From assembly GCA_022818135.1 (NCBI GenBank), contig JAFMSR010000029.1, forward strand, positions 62,001 to 126,000: DNA of 64,000 nucleotides, read 5' to 3'. Made by a program: the position numbers and the translations under genes. Positions 12,561 through 22,660 of the stretch are shown here, piece after piece. Source of the stretch: Saxidomus purpurata (lineage: Eukaryota; Mollusca; Bivalvia; Venerida; Veneridae). Under the pieces are notes generated by a model that ran no database searches, had not been told where the DNA came from, and was given only the letters and a program-made list of their open reading frames with translations. Numbering within the stretch: the stretch's first letter is position 1; the number at the start of each line of letters is the position of its first letter.

Positions 12561-15200
12561 GATCTTTTGACACAGCGGATTAACTGGAAAAGGGTGAACG
12601 ATAACCACATTGACAGATTTAATGAGTACCTACTAGATACGTCAGATTTAATGAACTTGAAGAGTGCAAAAATGAACAAAGACGACATAGAAAATGCATA
12701 CTTAAGTCTTAAAGATGTTATTATTGCAGGTTCTGATAACTATCTGCCGAAATCTAAATTTAGGGAATTTTTAAAACCATATTGGGACAATGAACTCACA
12801 GTAGCGCATAGAGAAATGAGCGCAATGCGTGAACTATGGTGCCGAGAGGGGAGGCCACGGGATTGTCATGATGAGGTATATTGTAACTATAAGGCTGCAA
12901 AGTGTCATTTCCGTTATATACATAGGAGAAAAGTGAATGAATATATGACAGATATGGATGATGAAATCAACAAGACAGCAGAGATAGACTCCAATAAATT
13001 CTGGAAGCATGTAAATGCGAGACGCCGCCGGAAACATGATCAAAATGGTGCCGGTATTAAATTTAACAATCAGGTGTATAGAGACAGGGAATGTGTTACC
13101 GAACAGTGGGGTATATACTTTCGAGATTTGTACACGCCAAAGTCGTCTACAGATTTTGATCAAACTTGGTATGATAGTGTCAATTCAAGCGTTGAATCAA
13201 CCATGCATTCATTGCAAACAGATTCAACTGTCGTGGTATGCGCTGACGAAATAGAGGAATTAATTAAATCATGCCCAAGAGGAAAAGCGAGCGGGGATGA
13301 CGGTATTTCTTATGAGCATCTAAAAATTAGTTCAGTGATTCTCTCTCCTGTGCTAGCAAATATATATACATGGATGTTAAGAACTGCTTTCATACCTAAT
13401 ATACTAAAGCGCGGTGCAATCATTACTCTTCACAAAGGAGGAAAAAAACGAAAGGACGATCCGAATAATTATCGAGCCATCACGCTTACATCCGTGATAC
13501 TAAAACTGTTTGAAATGGTGATACTTGCTCGTTGTAAAGATGACATTATGACAGGTATAAATTCACAACAAGGTGGATTTCAAGAGAATCTTGGCTGCCT
13601 AATGACTTCTTTTTTGATCAGAGAATGTATTTATTTTGCTAGTGAATACCAGTCTAAAATCTTTATTGGTTTTCTAGATGGTCGTAAGGCTTTTGATACA
13701 GTTTGGCATTCTGGTTTGTTGTATAAACTCATTGCTGTTACAGATACTACTTCATTGTTAGCCTTTCGTGAGTTATACCGTGATATGACCAGTTATGTTC
13801 GAAACCAAGGCTTACGGTCAGAAGCTTTCAAGGTTCAACAGGGAACCAGACAAGGGGGGAAAAGTTCTCCATTGTGTTATATTTTGTATATCAATGAATT
13901 AATTAAAGAGCTTGAGGCAAGTGGTCATGGAATATGTATATACAATTATCGTATTTCGTCGCCCACTGTGGCTGATGACATGATATTGATATCTTTCTCT
14001 AAGAGTGGCCTTGATGAAATGCTAGCCATTTGCCATAAGTACGCAATTAAATGGCGGTATGAATACAACGCAAAGAAAAGTGCGATCATTGTGTTTAATG
14101 AGACGAGAAAAGTTGATGAAAGGTCATGGTATCTTGGAAATGAGCGTATTCAGGAAATTGAGGAATACACGCACCTAGGTATTACTTGTGATCGGTATTT
14201 GAGTTCACAAACATTAATTCAAGAAGCTGCGATAAAACTCAGAGGGACTTTACTCAGCATAACAAACAGTGGTCTGTCTCCTATATGTTTGAACCCAATA
14301 TCGTTACGTACCATATATAAATCTGTTGTAATTCCAAAGGCGTTGTATGGGTGTGAACTCTGGAATTCTTATGCTCAAACAGATATGTCGCGATTGGAGA
14401 CTGCGCACAGATTTTGTATGAAGTTCATTCAAAGATTCAACTTAAATACAGACACTAATTATACACTTAGTGCACTCAATTTTGAAACAATTGAAGAAAT
14501 TGTAGATATAAGAAAATTAAAGTTTTTTGGTCAACTTTGTCTGTTGTCCGGTGATCTCCTGGCAAAGAATATATTTCTCAATCGTCTAACACATTATCTT
14601 AATATAGGTAACCAATATAGAGGCTTTATTCAAGACATTTATAGGCTGTTGCAGAAATATAATTTACTGCATGTTTTGACTGAATTTATAGATACAGGAA
14701 GATTTCCTAGTAAAGTGGCCTGGAAACGGACAATAAATACCAACATCTCAATGATTGGTAAACAAAGACGATTACAAGACGTGATAACGCGAGAACCAGA
14801 TATAACTCATTTATTAAGTTTAGGTAACTCCTGCACTCTTCTAAATGTATGTAAATCTAGCCCAGATTTACGTTCTTTGATGGAAAAGATGAACTATATT
14901 ATAAGTCGTGTGGTTTCCAGAAAGTACTTAACGAAATGTAGAAAGTGCGACTCATTTACTGAAGATCTGGTAGTACATGCACTTTGTTTTTGTCCGGTCA
15001 ATGAAACATTAAGACATGAACTTTGGGTGAACATTGTAGACAGTGTTGGCATTGAAAAATACAATGAAATTGTATGTAAACCTGTGAATAATCAGCTCAG
15101 GGCAATAATTAGACTTTGTACAGATATCTGTGAAAACATAGAAAACAATGCTTCACTTAAGTATTTATCATTGATAAGAATATTTTGCAAATTGTATTGA
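12549..15200 (+). CDS. LINE reverse transcriptase (endonuclease missing)
   Basis: About 880 codons are open. Visible RT signatures in order are SCPRGKASGDDGISYEHLK (RT2-like), NYRAITLTSVILKLFE, GFLDGRKAFDTVWHSGLL (motif A, catalytic D), GTRQGGKSSPLCYILY (motif B) and VADDMILIS (motif C, with Val replacing the usual Tyr/Phe). A C-terminal cysteine cluster, CRKCDSF...HALCFCPV, resembles the zf-RVT zinc knuckle. No APE domain is upstream, so the frame starts mid-protein. The first codons up to about 12556 belong to the host Penelope sequence, and the true start is lost. The open length suggests a fairly young insertion. Confidence 0.85.
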   Translation, partial: FVQFDLLTQRINWKRVNDNHIDRFNEYLLDTSDLMNLKSAKMNKDDIENAYLSLKDVIIAGSDNYLPKSKFREFLKPYWDNELTVAHREMSAMRELWCREGRPRDCHDEVYCNYKAAKCHFRYIHRRKVNEYMTDMDDEINKTAEIDSNKFWKHVNARRRRKHDQNGAGIKFNNQVYRDRECVTEQWGIYFRDLYTPKSSTDFDQTWYDSVNSSVESTMHSLQTDSTVVVCADEIEELIKSCPRGKASGDDGISYEHLKISSVILSPVLANIYTWMLRTAFIPNILKRGAIITLHKGGKKRKDDPNNYRAITLTSVILKLFEMVILARCKDDIMTGINSQQGGFQENLGCLMTSFLIRECIYFASEYQSKIFIGFLDGRKAFDTVWHSGLLYKLIAVTDTTSLLAFRELYRDMTSYVRNQGLRSEAFKVQQGTRQGGKSSPLCYILYINELIKELEASGHGICIYNYRISSPTVADDMILISFSKSGLDEMLAICHKYAIKWRYEYNAKKSAIIVFNETRKVDERSWYLGNERIQEIEEYTHLGITCDRYLSSQTLIQEAAIKLRGTLLSITNSGLSPICLNPISLRTIYKSVVIPKALYGCELWNSYAQTDMSRLETAHRFCMKFIQRFNLNTDTNYTLSALNFETIEEIVDIRKLKFFGQLCLLSGDLLAKNIFLNRLTHYLNIGNQYRGFIQDIYRLLQKYNLLHVLTEFIDTGRFPSKVAWKRTINTNISMIGKQRRLQDVITREPDITHLLSLGNSCTLLNVCKSSPDLRSLMEKMNYIISRVVSRKYLTKCRKCDSFTEDLVVHALCFCPVNETLRHELWVNIVDSVGIEKYNEIVCKPVNNQLRAIIRLCTDICENIENNASLKYLSLIRIFCKLY

Positions 15201-15750
15201 TATTATGTGTCATGATCTTATAAAGTTGACAGGATGATACTTTATATCAGGATGAGTTCCTCACAGCCACATACTTAAAGGCATTATATGTAACAAACTT
15301 GTAGGAGTCTTAATCTTTCGTTTTCGTCTTAGGGCTGCTGTGTACGAGTTTGCTTACAAGTGTGAGTTTCATTCATACAGTCGGCGATTTTTTTTTTTTT
15401 TTTTTTTTTTCACCACTCTATCTTTATCTTTGAAATGCACAGGTTACTTATTTCGAATTTTCGATCATTTCGCATTAGACAGGGTGGGTTCTTGTGTGTG
15501 TCTTGTCTCTCTCTTGTGGATGAACTCATCTTGAAATAGGAGTTTAGAGTTTGATCAGCAACCAGGCGTTTTCTTATAAAACAAATTCATATCAAATAAG
15601 GTATGAATCACTTATGCACTGTATTATACACGTATACTGTATATAATATATGTCTTGTCTTTCTGTTTATAAAGCATTATGTTATAATGTATATACGTTT
15701 TGCTCTCCATATGTTGGAGGAAATAAAAGTATCTATCTATCTATCTCAAG
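12556..15750 (+). mobile_element. 5'-truncated CR1-like LINE inserted in a Penelope-like element
   Basis: The element carries one long reverse transcriptase frame and ends with an AATAAAAG(TATC)n-type tail near 15720-15748, typical of CR1-clade 3' ends. It lacks the upstream endonuclease, so it is 5'-truncated. Penelope coding sequence resumes on both sides: KLKLNDKEF on the left and KKKLLE on the right (minus strand). A diverged short direct repeat around AAGC..AGTTT at both edges may be the target duplication. Confidence 0.85.
15201..15750 (+). other. LINE 3' untranslated region with T22 tract and (TATC)n tail
   Basis: A 22-nt poly-T run (about 15388-15410) sits inside the 3' region. The sequence ends GGAGGAAATAAAAG followed by TATC repeats, the usual 3' terminus for this LINE clade. 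Short frames here are not genes. Confidence 0.7.
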
Positions 15751-15955
15751 CAGTTTCTTCTTATAATAATCTTTATTCATTATAACATTACCACTACATT
15801 TGTCTGCTTCCTTTATAATTATATTAGGATTATTTTGTGATGATCTTAATGCCTTTCGTTCTTTTAAATTAATATTGTGCTTAACGTGCTTAGTAAATAT
15901 TTTTAAAACTGCTCTTTGAAATGTTCATAGTCATTGAATAACCTTTCTTTCTGAT
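15750..15955 (-). mobile_element. Penelope-like element, N-terminal part beyond the LINE insertion
   Basis: The minus strand reads a continuous frame with LKERKALRSSQNNPNIIIK, then EADK and NVIMNKDYYKKKLLE. This is the conserved region ahead of the Penelope RT domain. It joins the part at 10870-12560 across the LINE. It stops about 10 bp from the stop codon of the alpha-mannosidase gene. Confidence 0.75.
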
Positions 15956-15961
15956 TCAATA

Positions 15962-18313
15962 TTACTTATAAAATAAAAACGTCTTAACGTCCATGCTTTT
16001 GAATGTAACTCTTTCTCTGGCTGAGAGTAGCCTTTTGGTTTTCAAATGTGTTAAAGTCATTTCTTTAACTTTCCATCCGTTACTAGAAACATTTTTAAAC
16101 AACTGTTCTGGGCTTAATTCACAGTCTGTAAGCTGTACTTCACATTGTTTTGTCGGTTTGTTGCAGTTCATCACTGCTCGTCGGTGTACAGTCATCGAAA
16201 TACCAACAATTTTAAATTCATCATTTGTCATGCATTTCATATTAGCTATTATCATATCAGTGGGCATCTTAGTTTGAACGAAGTTAAATGTGTTTTTACT
16301 TGATTTTAGTGGTGTCATTGTAACTAAATTGATTACAGGATGTTGTAATACATCATTTATAGTTAAGCTTCTGGATGACGGTTTCATAATATCTAAATTG
16401 TTCTGGTTCTCTGAGCATCTAAATGCTTCAAACTGCATGAATAATTTTGATAGCGTTGGTTTGTTATCCTTCACTTGCTGTTTTAGTCCTTTTTCTACTT
16501 TTAGAGCTACTCTGTCTATCATAATATCCAGAATGCCTTGTTTCCAGCCAAGCACTCCGTGTGGCTGCGCTGAATGCAACGTAAATACGCGAAAACAGTC
16601 TTTCATCACGGCCATAGATGTCATAGCATACACATTGGATGCTAATGAGAGATTTTCCCTGAATCTTCGTCTAGCAAGATAAAATCCGTTCGAATCCGTA
16701 TAAAATGTTTCTCCGTTCTGTATCGGAGTTACTATTCGCATTGCGAATTCTCCAGCAAAGTGTTTTGAATTAGTTATTGAGAGATCGGTATATACATTTA
16801 ATTGCAATAATCGTCCATTTACTCCGGTGGTGTTTCTTAAAATGTATTCAACCTTGAACAATTTATTGGAAACTTCAACAACACATAGTGTATTGCCAGA
16901 TATTTTACGAATTTTAAAATCATTCCCAAGCACATCTTTACTTTCATTACGTATTGCCATTGTATAAGCTCCACCACTGTGAATATAATGCCGCCAATAT
17001 ATATTTAAACGTGTACAAAAATTATCAGTTGTGTAACACATATACAATGGCGACGCATTATATGTAGAAAATGTAATATTCATTTCATTATTTTCACACA
17101 GCAAATATCTTTTTTGACCGACATCAAAAGTGTTTACGAACATTGCTCTTCCAGACAACATACGCTCTGATTTGGATATCTTATAAATACTTAAGCTTAG
17201 AGGGGGGAGCCTGGCTTTGAAAAATATTTTTGCATGTTTACCCACCCTGAGAATGTCAAAGCTTACACTCAAACCATTTAGATCAAATATATCTATCTCG
17301 GGCATAATTGATGTAATCGCTATTATTTCAGTCCTTTCTTGTGTAAATGAATTGTGTAGAATCATAATTACTATAGCGTCTTTCATTTGATGTAAATGAC
17401 TTTCTTTTAATTCTCTACAATGTTTCGCTTCATCAATAGATGAAACAGACAATTCATCGCAAATCTGAATTACAGTTCTACTGACAAAACTGGTCACAGC
17501 ATCTGCGTCATTTTTATGTTCACATATAAAGCATTTGCCGTATATAATCAGTTCAACGAGAGAACCAATGATCTTTTCCGTGCTTGACAAAGCAGACAAC
17601 AACCTTTTCTCGTAATCTTTTACTACCATGAAATGAGATGTTCCTGTTATAGCGTCATGGTGTTGAAAAAGACTCAGCTCTCTCCGTGCAGAGATAAGCT
17701 CATGCATCAATGATGAAGCATTTCCCAAATTATTTTCAGAAAATATACCACTTAAAACTACAAGGGCAGTAAGAATATCTGCAGATCGAACATTTTCCTG
17801 AAGTTTACGACCGAGTCGTTTCAAAAATTGTCTTGTTGTAAAGAACCCACTCCAGTAGTCATTTTGTGTTGCAAATGGAACAAAATCACCAGCAACCGTA
17901 GAGTACTTTAGTCCATCCGAATCCGATCTCATTTTGACTTCCCAAAAGTAATCTTTTAGTGTACCGAATTTCATATGAACATTGTACTTATCATTTGAAT
18001 TGATTAACTGCATCAAAGTCTTCATGTTTTTGTATTGTGCGTTCCAATCCAAAGAGGTTCTATACCTGAAGTCGGCTCCATGTGGCAATAATATCACATC
18101 ATGTATATATCCATCACTTTTCAAATTCAGCTGGTTTACAACATCGTCTGCGAATGCACCAAGACTGCTGTATTGGTGAAACAAGAGACGTATCGGTTCA
18201 TCCACTGTTGTTGACCGATTCGAAATCATTTTATATCCTAGATCGAGATCTTCGCAAACAGACCGTGATGGACCACAACTATCAGGAAAACTTAACCATT
18301 CATACGGCTCAAG
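15962..18313 (-). CDS. Alpha-mannosidase II-like GH38 enzyme, exon 2
   Basis: Second exon of a Golgi-type alpha-mannosidase (exon 1 at 19013-19861). The acceptor TATATTTCAG precedes CTTGAGCCG, and the reading joins in phase after Q283 to give a 1066-aa product, close to the family's usual 1,100 aa. Visible GH38 signatures are LLPHGADFRYR (the conserved acid/base Asp at about 364), KFGTLKDYF, DYWSGFFTTR, and FQHHDAITGTS (zinc-ligand His at about 502). The beta-rich C-terminal region follows. In the family this enzyme trims mannose from GlcNAcMan5 N-glycans in the Golgi. Differences from typical members include the Asp preceding the acid/base Asp, here Ala. The first 15 codons of the open frame upstream of the acceptor are intronic. 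Confidence 0.85.
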   Translation of the reverse strand, partial: LEPYEWLSFPDSCGPSRSVCEDLDLGYKMISNRSTTVDEPIRLLFHQYSSLGAFADDVVNQLNLKSDGYIHDVILLPHGADFRYRTSLDWNAQYKNMKTLMQLINSNDKYNVHMKFGTLKDYFWEVKMRSDSDGLKYSTVAGDFVPFATQNDYWSGFFTTRQFLKRLGRKLQENVRSADILTALVVLSGIFSENNLGNASSLMHELISARRELSLFQHHDAITGTSHFMVVKDYEKRLLSALSSTEKIIGSLVELIIYGKCFICEHKNDADAVTSFVSRTVIQICDELSVSSIDEAKHCRELKESHLHQMKDAIVIMILHNSFTQERTEIIAITSIMPEIDIFDLNGLSVSFDILRVGKHAKIFFKARLPPLSLSIYKISKSERMLSGRAMFVNTFDVGQKRYLLCENNEMNITFSTYNASPLYMCYTTDNFCTRLNIYWRHYIHSGGAYTMAIRNESKDVLGNDFKIRKISGNTLCVVEVSNKLFKVEYILRNTTGVNGRLLQLNVYTDLSITNSKHFAGEFAMRIVTPIQNGETFYTDSNGFYLARRRFRENLSLASNVYAMTSMAVMKDCFRVFTLHSAQPHGVLGWKQGILDIMIDRVALKVEKGLKQQVKDNKPTLSKLFMQFEAFRCSENQNNLDIMKPSSRSLTINDVLQHPVINLVTMTPLKSSKNTFNFVQTKMPTDMIIANMKCMTNDEFKIVGISMTVHRRAVMNCNKPTKQCEVQLTDCELSPEQLFKNVSSNGWKVKEMTLTHLKTKRLLSARERVTFKSMDVKTFLFYK

Positions 18314-19012
18314 CTGAAATATAAGTATATGTGCTGGCATCTTGAAAATTAATTGCATACCGATTATAAATCATAACGAAAATTAATCTAAGGGGAAAAC
18401 TGTAAAATTGAGCGCAATTACAATGATTATACGTGCAAAGGACTGTTAAAAATTATTAATGAAACCTCATACCATTTTTATTTACTTAATTTAATACAAA
18501 TGAAGGAAGAAAATTGGTGACCAAAATACTACATGTGTCTCAGTCAGACCACATAATAGTTATATATACCAGCTATGAAAACTCTCTCTCTCTTCCTCTG
18601 TCTCTCTCTCTCTCTCTGTCTGTTTGACTGTCTGTCTGTCTGTCTCTCTGTCTCTGTCTCACTGTCTCTGTCTGTCTGTCTCTCTCTGTCTGTCTCGTTC
18701 CCTCTGTTACTAAGTACTTGTTTCGGAATGGCGAATGAATCACTTTTTTACGACAATGAAACATAACAAAGCAAACTATTTATTCTTTGCTTAACTAAAA
18801 CCTTTAAATATTTAATTGACCCGTAGGTAATTCTATATAACATATTTTTCAAATGTCTTAAGTTTATTCTGCTGCACTCAGAAATAATTCCAAACATGTT
18901 TATCAATTTTTATAAGATGCAATCTTACCTCAATTAAAACACATTTTAAATTGCTTTGTATTTCATTGCAAGGCAAGTGCATGAAGACAGAATACAAAAG
19001 AACAATACTTAC
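18314..19012 (-). other. Intron of the alpha-mannosidase gene
   Basis: A 699-bp phase-0 intron bounded by GTAAGTATT (donor, minus strand, 19012 downward) and TTATATTTCAG (acceptor at 18314). It contains a CT/GTCT-rich microsatellite at 18573-18703. Confidence 0.8.
18573..18703. repeat. (CTCT/GTCT)n microsatellite
   Basis: Mixed TCTC and TGTC simple repeat of about 130 bp inside the mannosidase intron. Open frames across it on both strands are low-complexity artefacts. Confidence 0.9.
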
Positions 19013-19861
19013 TTGTACAAATAAGTCCTTTTTTGAAAGATCATTGGATAGTCCTTTCCAAAAGAAATTCATTAGTTTCTGCTTCATTAAATATTCTTTC
19101 ATACCAAGATGCACTCTTTTAACGACACAGTATTTGATTCCGGCCTCTCTCATGAAGTGTCGAACTGTAGATGTTAAACTAAACTGATCCATGTCAAAAG
19201 AGGTTTCTGGAATAACATCCAAGTTACTTTTAACCCATGAATGACCTTCTATCATTTGATCTAAGTAGGCGAAGTAGTGCGGCGTAGCTTCGTCTGGAAT
19301 TACCCATGCACCGGAAGTAATTTCCAGACGGCCAGATTTCACTAAATGTTTAAATGTTTCCCTTATTGCACTAGTTTGATTCATCCACCACTTTTCTATA
19401 AAACATGTTTCTGGCCATATAAAAGTCATGTCATCAAATTGAGATAGTTTTTCAACTAGCAAAGACAAAGTTTTGCTAGTGCGACTATTAAAATATTCCA
19501 AAAAGGTTTTTTTATACCCGGGATCATTATGAGAATGTGGAACTACGATGACTATCAGCTTTCTTTCCCGAAATCTTCGTGTCGTTGTATTTCTCCAAAG
19601 ATATTGTAATTTGTCGGAGAAAGCATTCAAAACGTAATCCCCGCTCCGCCCATGTTCCATGTTATCTAAAATATCGTTGACTGTAAAATCGACCAAAACG
19701 TTCTGCTTAAAATTTGTAAAAGCATGTATATTGTCCTTCACGTTATGATCAAATGTTGGAGTCCTAACATATTTGATATCCATTGTGTATATGACTTGAA
19801 GCATAATAATTCCACAACATACGGAACAAAATATAATCATCTTCTCTTTCATTGTGTTCAT
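19013..19861 (-). CDS. Alpha-mannosidase II-like GH38 enzyme, exon 1
   Basis: Encodes residues 1-283. A short cytoplasmic tail is followed by a hydrophobic segment (about residues 8-25, MIIFCSVCCGIIMLQVIY), giving a type II signal anchor as expected for a Golgi glycosidase. The GH38 catalytic domain opens with VVPHSHNDPG (zinc ligands H111 and D113). FDMDQFSL holds the probable nucleophile D225, where relatives usually read IDPFGHS. GRLEITSGAWVIPDEA and QMIEGHSWV are also family landmarks. The exon ends exactly at a codon boundary before GTAAGTATT. The start is the first ATG, and the membrane anchor follows at once. Active-site flanks are diverged, so substrate specificity may differ from classical mannosidase II. 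Confidence 0.85.
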
Positions 19862-21160
19862 TTTTTATATCGTTTGTCTAGAAAGTTAGTTTTATAAGTG
19901 TCGTTCTTTAGAGGCGTTTTTAAAGATAGAAACAGTATTTGATGAAAGGTGACAACTAATATGAGCCCCACCAAAAGGATGGAAATGTTTATTTAAATAT
20001 ATTTTTAATGGAATATAAAATATTTGGCATCTTGAGCTAGACAGATCAGGGACCATTCACAAGGCTTAGCAAGTACTATACTTGCTTCTGTATTTTATAA
20101 TCGGTTCCGTTATAACTACGGTTGCATTGTTAACTGTTGTCGCTGATGGACATAATGATTTAACGATTTAATAATTAGCAACATTCTTAAAAATGTACTA
20201 TTCTGCCTAGTGCATTTAGAAAAGGGTTTTATCATAGTTGCTCAACATAAATGATATATATTATAAATGAAATTTAACATGAAAATGAAAAATTCAGGGT
20301 TTATTAACATTTATTCGGGAATAATGTAATAATTAAGAATGTTACCTTTAAAATTGCTAAGTTTTCCGCTTCAGATAATTAATGCATTTTGACACAGTTT
20401 GATATACAGACGAATTTAGCAAGCATGCTAGTTCTATTAAGTATTATTGTAAGCTTTTTGTTTTCATTTAACAAATAGAAGTTTATCATCTTCCCTCAGT
20501 ACTTAAGCGGATATCTTTCTGAGAAATTAAGATATAGGCGAATGCCTTCATCATAATTATTTTCGCTCATTTGTTGTTTTCGGCTTTTGAAATTAGGTTT
20601 TATGGCGACTAATTTGCCATTTATCGTATTTAGCCCTATTGCTCTATCTTGAACACCGTGCTCACTTAGAAGAAGATTTTCTATGCAAAATGTTAAAATA
20701 TAAAAAAGAATTTTGAATCATCGCTCAAAAGGCAAAAAATAATTATTCCTGCATAATCAATCCTACAAATAGCCAGTATTATTTCTTGTCGATGGGCAAA
20801 CCTACATAGAGGTACAATTTACAAAAGGTTGGTTAGACGGAAAGAAGCTTTTTTTTATTTCTGATATTCATGTACACAAAAACATATAATCATATAATAT
20901 CGCGATATCAAAATAGGTGTATATATTCATTTTTTGTGATGAAATACATGAAACATTTTTTTTAATATAAAGTCAAGTGATGTTTTTGTCAAATAGGCCA
21001 CATATACTAATATACTAATGTGGTGCAAACAAGTAAAGAAGTTTTACTAGTGAATGAGAATAGATCAGAACGTTTCCATATGTTTTACTTTATGGAATGA
21101 TATAGAAAATGTTTTTTCTCCGAAGAATGTAAAAAACTCTTTTAATATTTTTTTAACTAT
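19862..21160. other. Upstream region of the mannosidase gene, non-coding
   Basis: AT-rich, with no gene or clear repeat. Any mannosidase promoter would lie just above 19861, but no confident core element can be pointed to. Confidence 0.4.
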
Positions 21161-21199
21161 TGTTTCTTGATTTTAGTCAGTCAGAAATGCCCATTTTTC

Positions 21200-21720
21200 A
21201 TTATGCTTTGTTAGTTTGTCATTGACTAAGGCTTTTCCTTTTCAATAGGTTATTCTTAACATCAGGTACGATTTAAAATTTTCAAAACTAGGCAACATGT
21301 CTCTGTGTTTTGCTTGAAAATATAAGATTGCATTGTAACTATCATAGAATTTATAGCATGCATAGTTCTTCTTTTTACGTTTATACCAAAATATGCGTCT
21401 TCTTGTTTGATAGTACAATTTTGATAATTTGTATCTGAAAAGTTGTTTAAAACTGATTCCATAAATGTTGAGTATGACTACATGTCTAAATAGATGTTCT
21501 ATTGTTTCTTCGTACATGCTACACAAATCACACAGTTTTGAATGTATTAATTTACATTTGCATAAATTAGCACTTGTTGGGACTAAGCGCATCAAAATTT
21601 GGAACTTGAAATTTTGTATTTTTGTATCAATGGTTGTTTTGAAAATTTTACAATAATGTTTTTCCAATCTAAATCCTTGTCTTTAAAGACTATTTTCCCA
21701 TGCTGATTCAGTTTTATATT
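21200..21720 (-). mobile_element. LINE fragment with zf-RVT-like C-terminus
   Basis: The minus-strand frame (21242-21667) reads DTKIQNFKFQILMRLVP, then CKLIHSKLCDLCSMYEETIE and HLFRHV. This is the characteristic C-terminal region of L1/Tx1-type RT proteins, where a zinc knuckle follows an 'LxxF..LH..I' helix. No RT core is present nearby, so this is a truncated remnant. Confidence 0.7.
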
Positions 21721-22239
21721 TTGACATTTTAAGCTTTTTATTTGTTTTGAATACAACATTTTATTCGGTTGTTTTGATTGTTTTAGTTATTCTTGTAGGC
21801 ATTGTACTCTCGGAGAGTTGGATAAATTTTCTTTTCTTAAGCTGTCTTTAATTTTAGTTTAAACAGTATTTATTTCTAGAAAGATAATACATAATGTATG
21901 ACAATTTGTAAACAAACATTTTAACAATAATATACACAGAAGTTATAAGTTGTATTAGGATTTGTAAATAAGCTCTTTAAAGGCTTATATGAATACAGCG
22001 CCTATGATTTTTGGTAAGATGGGATGCTTTGTGTGTTTGCATGTAAGAAAGAGTGAAAAGGAAAAACAATAATGAAATAATTATAATGGACTACAATGGA
22101 ATAATGATAATGTTGCTATTTCTGTTTAGTGAACGTAATTAATTTGTAAGTTGCAAGTCCGGTGCCCCAGCCCGCGATGAGAATCGCTCCTTAGCGAGGA
22201 TGTATTTCTGAACTCGTGTCCTGGTTAAAATTTAGTTCT

Positions 22240-22660
22240 TTTCATCCATACAATAGATTTTGGCATGTAGCCGGACAAGGCAGGTCTAGTAAAAACTTTG
22301 TCTTTGAGATGTATAATTGCGACACAAAAGAAGAAAGTGATTGACTGTCTATATTTCGACACAAGAGCATTGTGGTGATTCGATAACTGATTTTCTAGGT
22401 CATTATTTAAAGAGCTACATCCTAAACGGAGTCTGAAACTGAGAACTTGCCCAGGTTTTACACCATGATAAAAGTATGATGGATGTTTTCTTTAATTAGC
22501 ATTGATTTTGTTTTTAAAGTCTGAGAGAGATGTTGATGATTTAATTAAGTCAGGAAGCGCGTTCCAGTCGCGAATAACAGAGGTACGGAAAAAGTCTTTA
22601 TATAGTTGTGAACGGGCATTTACTTGTGGAATTTAATTTATGTTGCTGAGGTTGTAACGT
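22240..22660 (-). mobile_element. L2/CR1-type LINE fragment
   Basis: Reading the minus strand in shifting frames gives FFRTSVIRDWNALPDLIKS, then SLSDFKNK, then GQVLSFRLRLGCSSLNNDL. This is the region just after the RT domain in L2-like LINEs (RDWN.LP ... LR..CSSLN.DL). Several stops interrupt it. Confidence 0.65.

Noticed and set aside
12834..13163. Minus-strand gene inside the LINE
   Set aside because: A shadow of the plus-strand reverse transcriptase frame.
18573..18766. Short genes across the CT-rich tract
   Set aside because: Low-complexity microsatellite open in all frames, inside an intron.
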